Assembly (NCBI RefSeq): GCF_009720745.1
Contig: NZ_WNKX01000027.1
Span: forward strand, 1-59,257
Direction: 5' to 3'
Source: Massilia eburnea
Lineage (GTDB): Bacteria; Pseudomonadota; Gammaproteobacteria; Burkholderiales; Burkholderiaceae_D
Length of the DNA: 59,257 nucleotides
The notes beneath the pieces were generated by a model. That model did not search any database. It saw only the letters and a list, made by a program, of their open reading frames with translations, and was not told the DNA's origin. This document shows positions 16,131 through 23,764 of the stretch, piece by piece. Made by a program: the position numbers and the translations under genes. The first letter of the stretch is position 1, and the number at the start of each line of letters is the position of its first letter.

Positions 16131-17300
16131 ATGAAATCGTCCACCGCCCTGTTAGCCCTTGCCACCGGCGCCTTCGCCATCGGCACGACGGAATTTACCC
16201 CGATGGGCCTTCTGCCCGTCATCGCCGATGGCGTTAATGTCAACATTCCCACTGCGGGCATGCTGGTTTCCGCCTATGCAGTGGGCGTCATGGCCGGCGC
16301 CCCGGTCATGACCCTGCTGTTCAGCCGCTTCGGCAAGCGCGCAGCGCTGATGTCCCTGATGCTCATCTTCACCATCGGTAACCTGCTGTCGGCCTTCGCG
16401 CCGGGCTATACAACCCTGCTCATTTCGCGCCTGATCACCAGCCTGAATCACGGCGCCTTCTTCGGCATTGGCGCCGTGGTAGCGGCCAGCGTGGTACCGA
16501 AAGAGAAACAGGCCAGCGCCATCGCAGCCATGTTCATGGGCCTGACCGTCGCCAATATCGGCGGCGTGCCCGCCGCAACCTGGATCGGCCAGCAAGTCGG
16601 CTGGCGCGTTGCTTTCGGCGGCACGGCGATGCTTGGCCTGCTGACCATTGCTGCGCTGTGGCTCGCCCTGCCCAAAGGCGAGGCCGGCACGCCGCCAGAT
16701 GTCCGCCGCGAGCTGAAGGTGCTGACCCGCCCGGAAGTGCTGCTGGCAATGGGCACCACCGTGCTGGCTTCCGGCGCCATGTTCGCGCTCTATACCTATG
16801 TCGCGCCGCTCCTGGCTGAAATTACCCACGCCAGCCCTGGTTTCGTGGCACTCGCACTGGTGTTGATCGGCATTGGCTTCACCATCGGTAACAGCCTGGG
16901 CGGCCGCCTCGCCGACTGGTCGCTGGACGGCGCAACCAAACTGATTCTCGCCGCCCTGGCGATCACCATGGCCGTGCTGCCGCTGGTGATGACGACCCAG
17001 ATCGGCGCAGCCATCGGCCTCGTTGTGTGGGGCGCCGCAGCCTTCGGCATGGTGCCGCCGGTACAGATGCGTGTGATGCAGGCTGCGGCGCAAGCGCCTG
17101 GCCTGGCCTCTTCCGTCAACGTTGGCGCGTTCAACCTCGGTAACGCCGTTGGCGCGGCCCTTGGCGGTGTAGTAATCAGCCAGGGCTTCGGCTACGCGGC
17201 TGTACCGCTGGTCGGCGCGGCGCTAGCTGCCGGCGGCTTGCTGCTGGTATGGCTTGGCAACGCCGGCCGCCGCCAAGCCTCTGCCTCCGCCGCAATCTAA
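16131..17300 (+). CDS. MFS transporter, DHA1 family (AraJ/YdhP-like)
   Basis: A 389-residue, 12-segment major facilitator. It begins ALATGAFAIGTTEFTPMGLLPVIA, the hallmark start of the AraJ/NepI/YdhP efflux group, and has the motif A region LFSRFGKRAALM after segment 2. These proteins export drugs, nucleosides or sugars by proton antiport; the substrate is not predictable. AAGGAG precedes the ATG. The LLM oxidoreductase gene follows after 11 bases and is probably co-transcribed. Confidence 0.88.
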   Translation: MKSSTALLALATGAFAIGTTEFTPMGLLPVIADGVNVNIPTAGMLVSAYAVGVMAGAPVMTLLFSRFGKRAALMSLMLIFTIGNLLSAFAPGYTTLLISRLITSLNHGAFFGIGAVVAASVVPKEKQASAIAAMFMGLTVANIGGVPAATWIGQQVGWRVAFGGTAMLGLLTIAALWLALPKGEAGTPPDVRRELKVLTRPEVLLAMGTTVLASGAMFALYTYVAPLLAEITHASPGFVALALVLIGIGFTIGNSLGGRLADWSLDGATKLILAALAITMAVLPLVMTTQIGAAIGLVVWGAAAFGMVPPVQMRVMQAAAQAPGLASSVNVGAFNLGNAVGAALGGVVISQGFGYAAVPLVGAALAAGGLLLVWLGNAGRRQASASAAI

Positions 17301-17311
17301 AGGAGCACTTC

Positions 17312-18247
17312 GTGAATACCGCTTTGGAACGACTGGCAACCGGTGGCTTCAGCATCGGCATCGAAGCCCCGCTGGACAACGACTGGACGCACCACGGCGA
17401 GCAGGCGCGCCAACTGGCCGGCCGCCTGCCGGGCGAACCGGATATCAGGCGCCATGCCGAACTGGCGCAACTGGCCGACCGCCTGGGATTTCGCGCACTG
17501 TGGGTGCGTGATGTGCCGATGTACGATCCATCCTTCGGCGACGCAGCCCAGGTGTTCGAAGTGTTTTCCTACCTGGGCTACCTGGCCGGCATCACCAGTG
17601 ACATCCTGCTCGGCACGGCCGCAGTAGTCTTACCGATTCGCGAACCGCTGCTCACCCTGAAGTCCGCCACAACGCTGCAGCGCCTGAGCGGGAATCGCTT
17701 GCTGCTAGGCGTTGCCAGCGGCGACCGGCCGGTGGAATATCCCCTGTTCGGCCGCGACTTTGCCGGGCGCGGGAACAGCTTCCGCGAGCAGGTGGCTCTG
17801 TTGCGCGATGGTGCGCAATCAATCCTGCCGGGAGGACTACATGTGCTGCCGCGAATGGACGCAGGATTACCGCTGCTGGTGGCGGGCCTTGCGCAGCAAA
17901 GCCCGGACTGGGTAGGCATGCACATGGATGGCACCCTGGCTTATCCCGGCACGCCGGAAGACCACGCCCGCCGCGTGGCAGCCTGGCGCACGGTGGCCGG
18001 CGCCAAACCCTACGCCACTTTCATCCACCTGGACTTGGCCGAGCGCCCCGATGAACCATTGCTGCGCTGGCGCTTCGGTTTCCGCGGCGGCCGCGATGCG
18101 CTGGTCGCCGAGCTTCAGGCGCTGCGCGCGGCCGGCGTCGACCACGTTGGCCTCCACTTCCGCCGCAACCGCCGCCCGCTCGACGAAACCTTCCACGAGA
18201 TCGCCGAGCATGTGCTGCCAATTTTTCACAGCGGGGGTAAAAAATAA
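17312..18247 (+). CDS. Luciferase-like (LLM-class) flavin oxidoreductase
   Basis: A 311-residue TIM-barrel protein of the luciferase-like monooxygenase class, close to the BA3436-type subfamily (TIGR03571). Typical stretches are LGFRALWVRDVPMYDP, GTAAVVLPIREPLLTLKSA and the flavin-binding GVASGDRPVEYPLFG. It would use reduced FMN or F420-like flavin to oxidise an unknown small molecule. The start is GTG at 17312 with AGGAG at 17301-17305; earlier in-frame codons lie inside the upstream MFS gene. Pairing with an exporter suggests joint detoxification or secretion of one compound (inference). Confidence 0.85.
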   Translation: MNTALERLATGGFSIGIEAPLDNDWTHHGEQARQLAGRLPGEPDIRRHAELAQLADRLGFRALWVRDVPMYDPSFGDAAQVFEVFSYLGYLAGITSDILLGTAAVVLPIREPLLTLKSATTLQRLSGNRLLLGVASGDRPVEYPLFGRDFAGRGNSFREQVALLRDGAQSILPGGLHVLPRMDAGLPLLVAGLAQQSPDWVGMHMDGTLAYPGTPEDHARRVAAWRTVAGAKPYATFIHLDLAERPDEPLLRWRFGFRGGRDALVAELQALRAAGVDHVGLHFRRNRRPLDETFHEIAEHVLPIFHSGGKK

Positions 18248-18330
18248 CACCACTCTTCGCCGGCCGCAGCCTCCGCGTCGAATTTGGCGGGCTTGATCCT
18301 TGGATTGGGTGGCAAGCTCTTCGGGATCTA

Positions 18331-18822
18331 TTAAGCCGACGGCTTGCGATACCCCGATTCCATCCAGGCCGTCGCGCTCGCGACACTCAGCCTGAAATTC
18401 GGCGCAACCCGCACCTGCGCCAGCTCTTCCCCGAACGGATCGAACGCCGTCAGCGTCGCATACGGATCATCTTCATCCGCCGTAATGTCCAGGTTCACGG
18501 TAACGTAGGCAGCGCCCACCGTGTGAACCCGCACGCTCTTGTGCAGTTGCGCATGCAGTTGCTGCTCATGGCGGCGAATCACCTCGCTGGCCGTCTTCAC
18601 CAGGGTGTTGAAGGCATTCACGTCCAGCGGCTTAGGGTTCTTCTTATCGCGCCCCATGGTCCACGGGCCAACCAGCGCCGGCTCCGCCTCGCCATCCTTG
18701 ATCATTGCAACTGCCCAGCCATCGTCGTCTTCATTCTTGATGACGCGTGCCGTCCAGCCATTGCCCTGCCAGACGCGGTCTTCCTGCACCAGCACTTCTT
18801 CTTCCATGAATTCTTCGATCAT
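18331..18822 (-). CDS. Conserved hypothetical protein, 163 aa
   Basis: A 163-residue soluble protein with an acidic start (MIEEFMEEEVLV). No signal peptide or membrane segment is seen and no family is recognised with confidence. The middle is amphipathic helix (about 75-100) and the end is beta-rich (VHTVGAAYVTVNLDITADED). GGAG lies six bases before the ATG. Length, codon use and its own intergenic spaces on both sides support a real gene. Function unknown. Confidence 0.7.
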   Translation of the reverse strand: MIEEFMEEEVLVQEDRVWQGNGWTARVIKNEDDDGWAVAMIKDGEAEPALVGPWTMGRDKKNPKPLDVNAFNTLVKTASEVIRRHEQQLHAQLHKSVRVHTVGAAYVTVNLDITADEDDPYATLTAFDPFGEELAQVRVAPNFRLSVASATAWMESGYRKPSA

Positions 18823-18876
18823 TGCGGCTCCAGTGTTAGCTTGCTGAAAATACTGTGATTATATACAGTTATTTTT

Positions 18877-19878
18877 CTACGGCAAGAGCCAGAAGTTAAC
18901 TGCGCCGCCAACGACCAGCAAATGCACGAAAAGCAGCAGTCCGAGCACGAAGACCTTCAACCCAGATTGACGGAGACGGCCAATATTGGTATCGATGCCC
19001 AGAGCTGCCATCGCCGCCGTCAGGCAGAACGTACCGAGCAGCTTCAGCCCCTCAGTTGCCGACGGAGGAATCCAGTGCAGCGAATTGACGCCCGCCAAGG
19101 CCAGGAAGCCCAACGCAAACCACGGCACCGGAACCGAAAGGCCTTGCCCGTCGGAGCGAGCGGCCATCCTGCTGCCAACGAACAGCACGAACGGCACCAG
19201 CATGACCACCCGCAGCATCTTGACGATCACCGCCACCTGTTCCGCATCGCCACCAATCAGGTTGCCGATCGCGACGACCTGCGCCACCTCATGCACTGTC
19301 GACCCAATGTATGCGCCGAAGCCCGCAGGGTCGCTCCCCAGCCAACCATACAAAGCCGGATACACAAAAATCGCTACCGTACCAAATACGATGACAGCTG
19401 CGACAGCCGATGCCGTGGCCGCAACTTCGCGCTGCTCGTTCATCTTCAACGCCGGCGCAGTGGCGACAATCGCCGCCGCACCACAGATCGCGCTGCCCGC
19501 CGATGCCAGCAAAGTCGTTTCCCGGTCCAGCCCCAGCAAACGCGTGCCAATCAACCAGCCCAATCCCAGCGTCGAACAAACCATGAGCAGGTCGATCCAG
19601 ATCCCCCTGCTGCCAGCCGAAACGATCTGCGCAACGCTCAGGTTCAAGCCATACAGCATGACCCCCAGCCGCAGCACACGGCGCTGTACAAAGCGGAAGC
19701 CAGGCACCAGCGGTCCCGCCGACAAACCGGGAACGACATTTCCCACTAAAGCGCCCGCAAACATCGCCAGCGTCAGGGAGCTGATGCCGTAGCGCGCCAG
19801 CCCAAGAGCTGGCAGCGCCACGGTCGCCAGCGCCGCAAGCATGAACGGGGTTCCGATTCCGCACAAAGTCTTTTTCAT
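18877..19878 (-). CDS. YeiH/UPF0324-family putative sulfate exporter
   Basis: A 333-residue inner-membrane protein with about 10 hydrophobic segments. LGVMLYGLNLSVAQIVSAG, SAGSAICGAAAIVATAPAL and GSTVHEVAQVVAIGNLIG are conserved blocks of the YeiH/UPF0324 (PSE) family. Members are annotated as putative sulfate or sulfonate-metabolism exporters. The ATG at 19878 is preferred because the family N-terminus begins near MKKTL; an ATG at 19905 is possible. It is divergent from a YeiE-like LysR regulator, as in enterobacteria, where YeiE has been linked to sulfite sensing. Confidence 0.87.
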   Translation of the reverse strand: MKKTLCGIGTPFMLAALATVALPALGLARYGISSLTLAMFAGALVGNVVPGLSAGPLVPGFRFVQRRVLRLGVMLYGLNLSVAQIVSAGSRGIWIDLLMVCSTLGLGWLIGTRLLGLDRETTLLASAGSAICGAAAIVATAPALKMNEQREVAATASAVAAVIVFGTVAIFVYPALYGWLGSDPAGFGAYIGSTVHEVAQVVAIGNLIGGDAEQVAVIVKMLRVVMLVPFVLFVGSRMAARSDGQGLSVPVPWFALGFLALAGVNSLHWIPPSATEGLKLLGTFCLTAAMAALGIDTNIGRLRQSGLKVFVLGLLLFVHLLVVGGAVNFWLLP

Positions 19879-19936
19879 ATGCTTATCCAATGAGTTGGAC
19901 AGCATCTTGAAGCAAGGGGTAACATTAGTGAAACAA

Positions 19937-19956
19937 ATGATTTTTATCCAAATCAT
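19937..19956. promoter_or_regulatory. LysR-type operator between yeiH-like and yeiE-like genes
   Basis: ATGATTT (19937-19943) and AAATCAT (19950-19956) are perfect seven-base inverted arms six bases apart, containing the T-N11-A pattern of LysR boxes. The site begins 59 bases before the yeiH-like start and ends nine bases before the LysR start, so it fits control of the divergent gene and autoregulation. Confidence 0.5.
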
Positions 19957-19964
19957 CAGCGAAA

Positions 19965-20870
19965 ATGATCAGACTGACTTTGCGCCAACTGGAAGTATTC
20001 GTTTCCATCGCCGGCCAGCACGGACACGTAACGCGCGCCGCGCAAGCCATCGGCATGACGCAGGCCGCCGCCAGCATGGCAATTGCGGACCTTGAACAGC
20101 AGCTCGACGCAAAGCTATTCGACCGCGTCGGCAAGCAGCTGATATTGAATGAGACCGGCCGCATCCTGCTGCAGCGGGCGCAGGCAGTGCTCGACCGCGC
20201 CGCCGAGATCCAGATGCTGGCAGCCGGAAACCAATCGATCTTCGACATCCGACTGGGCGCCAGCGTCACCGTCGGCAACCATTTGCTGCCGCCCGTACTT
20301 GCGCGCTTCAAGCACAGCTTCCCGAACGGCCAGATCCGCGTTATGCGCTACAACACAGACCAGGTGCTGTCGCAGCTATCGGACTTCAGTATTGAATTGG
20401 GGTTCGTGGAAGGCCCAGTCGAAGACAGCCGCTTCCGCACCTTCCCATGGAAAAAAGACACCCTCACTATTTTCGCCGCAGCAGGGCATCCCCTGGCAGG
20501 CAAGAAGCTGACGGCGGCGGACTTGGCCGCAGCAGACTGGGTGATGCGCGAGCCCGGCTCTGGGACGCGCAAGGTATTCGAGCGCTCACTGGCTTCCCTC
20601 GGCATCGTGCCGCGCATAGCGCTGGAACTGGAACAGCCGGCCGCGATCCGCGAATGCGTCAAGGCCGGCATGGGGCTGGGATGCCTGTCCCGCCTCGAGC
20701 TACAGGACGCGATCGCCGCCGGTCAAATCGTGCCCCTGAAAGCCCTGCACATCGACCTTGGCCGCAACATCAACATCGTCCTGCACAATCAAAAATATGT
20801 CAGCGAGGCGATTGGCACGATCCTCAAGCTATGCGGGATCCGGACGCCAACGACCGGATTGGCGGCGTAG
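19965..20870 (+). CDS. LysR-family regulator (YeiE-like)
   Basis: A 301-residue LysR regulator. The winged helix-turn-helix occupies residues 1-60 (LRQLEVFVSIAGQHGHVTRA), followed by a linker helix and a periplasmic-binding-protein-like effector domain (about 90-295) with the conserved GSGTRKVFE loop. Divergence from the yeiH-like gene and the block QVLSQLSDFSIELGFVEGP match the YeiE subgroup, described as sulfite-responsive in enterobacteria; here that is an inference from context. It is convergent with the DoxX gene, seven bases apart. Confidence 0.87.
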   Translation: MIRLTLRQLEVFVSIAGQHGHVTRAAQAIGMTQAAASMAIADLEQQLDAKLFDRVGKQLILNETGRILLQRAQAVLDRAAEIQMLAAGNQSIFDIRLGASVTVGNHLLPPVLARFKHSFPNGQIRVMRYNTDQVLSQLSDFSIELGFVEGPVEDSRFRTFPWKKDTLTIFAAAGHPLAGKKLTAADLAAADWVMREPGSGTRKVFERSLASLGIVPRIALELEQPAAIRECVKAGMGLGCLSRLELQDAIAAGQIVPLKALHIDLGRNINIVLHNQKYVSEAIGTILKLCGIRTPTTGLAA

Positions 20871-20877
20871 TCAGTTA

Positions 20878-21237
20878 TCACTCGCGGCCAAGCGCCCACT
20901 GCCCGGCACCACCGAGCGCCGTGGCCGATACCACCAGCAGCAGGAACAAGGCATGCAGGTCGCCGAGGATCGAGGCGCCATGGATCCAGCCCATCACTAT
21001 CGGGAAGCCGATGATCAAGGTCAGCACCACGCTGGCGAAAGGCATCAGGAAGCCGACCATGATAAGCGCACCGCACAACATCTCGAGAATGTGCATGCCC
21101 CAATAGCCAGCAGCATGCAGCGTCGATGGGAAGCCGGAATGACGGATTGCTTGAAAACCTAAAAGGATGGCCAGGCCACCAATGGCAAGGCGCAGGAAAA
21201 ATCGGGACGCGTCGAGACGGGATTTGGAAACTGCCAT
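20878..21237 (-). CDS. DoxX-family small membrane protein
   Basis: A 119-residue inner-membrane protein with four hydrophobic segments (starting FFLRLAIGGLAILLGFQAI) and the DoxX-type stretch HAAGYWGMHILEMLCGALIMVG. DoxX-like proteins are small quinone- or redox-associated membrane proteins of mostly unknown role. The ATG at 21237 is chosen because the upstream frame is poorly coding. No operon partner is evident on this strand. Confidence 0.75.
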   Translation of the reverse strand: MAVSKSRLDASRFFLRLAIGGLAILLGFQAIRHSGFPSTLHAAGYWGMHILEMLCGALIMVGFLMPFASVVLTLIIGFPIVMGWIHGASILGDLHALFLLLVVSATALGGAGQWALGRE

Positions 21238-21348
21238 GGAAAACTCACGAAAAATTGAAAAGGGTTGCAGCTGCGCGCGGGCCGGCAGCCAGCTCCTCGC
21301 ACCGGGCGATTGTCGCATCGCCTCGGCGCGCCATCAAGACCCGTCGCA

Positions 21349-21870
21349 TTATTGCAAGTCTTTTGCGGTGCACGTCGGCTCTACTTCGTAGCCCAAGCCC
21401 ATGTACAAGTGCGACCGCAATTTGCCTTTGGTGCGCTTGATCAAATGGATGCCCTCGGAGCTGATGCATGTCCGGATTGACGAAGTTCCAGCCATTTCCT
21501 TGACATCCAGTCCGGTACCACGCGACTTTGGCGATTCCGTTGCCGCAATTACTGCAATCCCGACAAAAGGCAGCCAATCGGATTTCGGCGGTGCGGCTTT
21601 CAGTGCGTATTTATGGACGTCTTTCATCGAGAACTCATCCGATAAAAACTCATTCTCCTCGAGTGCGGCCTGCTCCCCAACTACCGCAGTAGCACAACAA
21701 CGAACAGCTTTCCCATCATCGAACTGATAGACAACACTCTTTCCAAGAATATTCTCGGCGGTCGTGTAGAGAAATAGGTTCCCGCTTTCGCCCGTCCGCA
21801 CGAAGCCCTCGGATGCATGCGTGCCCTGCGCAATGAAAAACAGCGCCAAAGCCAGCTTCCTGATGTTCAT
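21349..21870 (-). CDS. Exported hypothetical protein, 173 aa
   Basis: A 173-residue protein with a clear signal peptide (MNIRKLALALFFIAQGTHAS). The mature part has four cysteines (RCCAT, IRTCIS and PTCTA), suggesting periplasmic disulfides, and a hydrophobic patch around DWLPFVGIAVIAATE. No family is recognised. It starts seven bases after the stop of the DUF2059 gene, so the two are probably one transcript. Function unknown. Confidence 0.65.
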   Translation of the reverse strand: MNIRKLALALFFIAQGTHASEGFVRTGESGNLFLYTTAENILGKSVVYQFDDGKAVRCCATAVVGEQAALEENEFLSDEFSMKDVHKYALKAAPPKSDWLPFVGIAVIAATESPKSRGTGLDVKEMAGTSSIRTCISSEGIHLIKRTKGKLRSHLYMGLGYEVEPTCTAKDLQ

Positions 21871-21877
21871 TTTGCGA

Positions 21878-22384
21878 TTACTTCTTTGGGTTAATGATCT
21901 GCTGCAGCAGTACGAAAGTTTCGTGGTGGATGGCCTGCTCATTCGCCTTGAATTCGCGGTCGGCCTTGATATAAGCAGGCTTCTTCAGCGCCGCCTGTTC
22001 CGCAGGCGTCGGCTTGGGTGCAGTTGGATAAAGCTGGGCGCCGCTGTTGTAGATACTGTTCAATACCTTCTTGCCATAGCTGGACTGGTAGAACTGCGTC
22101 ATCTCGGCCACCGTTTCAGGGCTGAGGAGACGGGCGACCGGCGTAGCCAGTCCGTTGTAGACGGTTTCCGCGGGCAGTGCCATCACCTTGTCCATCACGC
22201 GATCGCGCTCTGCTGGCGTGGCGTAGCGGCTCATGCCGGCCGTCATACGCATCATTTTTTCGGCCTGCATAGCCGCCAGCAAGTCATGGGTTGCCTTGAC
22301 CTGGCTGGCATCAGGATTCGGATTGGCAGCTTGAGCGTTGCCTGCCAGCGTAGCAGCGAGCAGAACGGCAGAAATGAATTTCAC
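21878..22384 (-). CDS. DUF2059 domain exported protein
   Basis: A 168-residue protein with a signal peptide (KFISAVLLAATLAGNAQA) and a helical DUF2059 region (about 55-130, including LLSPETVAEMTQFYQSSYG). The family is periplasmic and of unknown function. The start is GTG at 22384: AAGGA lies seven bases before it and the signal peptide begins there, while longer frames extend into the efflux operon promoter. It is the first gene of a probable pair with the exported hypothetical. Confidence 0.8.
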   Translation of the reverse strand: MKFISAVLLAATLAGNAQAANPNPDASQVKATHDLLAAMQAEKMMRMTAGMSRYATPAERDRVMDKVMALPAETVYNGLATPVARLLSPETVAEMTQFYQSSYGKKVLNSIYNSGAQLYPTAPKPTPAEQAALKKPAYIKADREFKANEQAIHHETFVLLQQIINPKK

Positions 22385-22570
22385 TTGGATTCCTTTACAA
22401 GAAGACAATAAACCTCGAACTAGACGGGCGGCATTGTAACTTGCATATGCCCTTGCGTCTTTTCTGTTCATTAATAAGGTTGTGCTATTCTTGCCCCTTG
22501 ATTGGAAGTAAGCCATACGCAGTAAGAATCGGCATCCCCGCTGTGCAACACAGTTTGGAAGGTTCTCGCT

Positions 22571-23755
22571 ATGCAAACGCTGACCGCTCGTCTTATTCCC
22601 GTCGTCGTCCTGGTTGCTCTTTCAGCATGTGGCGCCAAGGAGGATCCTTCCAAACAGGCGGGACAGCCGCCAGCCGTGTCGGCTGCGCCGGTCGTCAAGC
22701 GGCAAGTCCAGGAGTTCGATGAATTCACAGGGCGGTTGGAAGCTCCGCATACCGTCGATGTACGTTCGCGCGTGCCCGGCAACCTGGTCAAGGTGCATTT
22801 CAAAGAGGGCCAGCTCGTCAAAAAAGGCGAACCGCTCTTCACCATCGACCCTCGCCCCTATGCCGCCGAAGTGGCGCGCGCGGAAGCACAATTGCAGTCC
22901 GCAAAAACACAATCGGACCTGAACAAATCCGAATTTGCGCGGGCCGAAAAGCTCGTCGCAGTCCGAGGCGTAAGCCAGCAGGAACTTGACCAGCTACGCG
23001 CCGCCGTCGCCAACTCGCAGTCCGCCATTCGCGCCGGCGAAGCGGCATTGACGCAGGCGCGCCTGAACCTCGAGTTCACGAATATCACTGCGCCAGTCGA
23101 TGGCCGCACTTCCCGTGCCAATGTCACCGAGGGCAACCTGGTCAATGCGGGCGACCCGATCCTGACGACCGTCGTCTCCACCGACAAGGTCTACGCCTAT
23201 TTTGACGCCAGCGAAGCGCTTTACCTCAAGTACATGCGCGCCGCCAAAGACGGCACGCGAGCGTCTTCCCGAGACACGCCAAACGTGATCTACCTTGGAC
23301 TGTCCAATGAGGATGGCTTCCCCCACGAAGGCAAAATGGATTTCGTGGACAACCGCCTGAATCCCGCCACGGCATCCCTGCGCGGGCGCGCGGTGTTCGA
23401 CAACAAGGATGGCCTGTTCACGCCAGGCCTGTTTGCCAGGCTGAAGCTCGTTGGCAGCGGCAAATACATGGCGACGGTCGTTCCCGACCGGGCGCTGACG
23501 ACGGACCAGACCCGGAAAGTCGTCCTGGTCGTCGGCAAGAACAATATCGTCGAACAGCGCGAGGTCAAGCCTGGTGCGCTGATTGACGGCATGCGCGTGG
23601 TTGAAGGTGTTAAGGAAGGCGAACTTGTCATCGTGGATGGCCTGCTGCGCGCCTTCCCCGGCGCACCGGTCACACCGCAGGTGCTGAAAGTGGACGAGAA
23701 GGGCATGCCCATCCCCGCCCCGCCGCCCGGAGCTCCCGCACCGGCCAAGGGTTGA
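22571..23755 (+). CDS. RND efflux periplasmic adaptor (MexE-like)
   Basis: A 394-residue membrane-fusion protein. It has a lipoprotein signal with lipobox LSAC (Cys20), a biotinyl-lipoyl-like domain, an alpha-hairpin (about 95-165) and beta-barrel domains. Typical blocks are VRSRVPGNLVKVHFKEGQLV and NLEFTNITAPVDGRTSRANV. It links the inner-membrane pump to the outer-membrane channel. It is the first gene of a three-gene operon, nine bases before the pump gene. No TetR or LysR regulator adjoins, unlike many mexEF-oprN loci. Confidence 0.93.
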   Translation: MQTLTARLIPVVVLVALSACGAKEDPSKQAGQPPAVSAAPVVKRQVQEFDEFTGRLEAPHTVDVRSRVPGNLVKVHFKEGQLVKKGEPLFTIDPRPYAAEVARAEAQLQSAKTQSDLNKSEFARAEKLVAVRGVSQQELDQLRAAVANSQSAIRAGEAALTQARLNLEFTNITAPVDGRTSRANVTEGNLVNAGDPILTTVVSTDKVYAYFDASEALYLKYMRAAKDGTRASSRDTPNVIYLGLSNEDGFPHEGKMDFVDNRLNPATASLRGRAVFDNKDGLFTPGLFARLKLVGSGKYMATVVPDRALTTDQTRKVVLVVGKNNIVEQREVKPGALIDGMRVVEGVKEGELVIVDGLLRAFPGAPVTPQVLKVDEKGMPIPAPPPGAPAPAKG

Positions 23756-23764
23756 GGAGGAGCC

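Noticed and set aside
18246..18333. Short frame ending in a Gly/Leu-rich GLILGLGGKLFGIY-like tail between the LLM gene and the next gene
   Set aside because: It looks like the end of a membrane protein but has no start and is only about 28 codons; too little to call a pseudogene.
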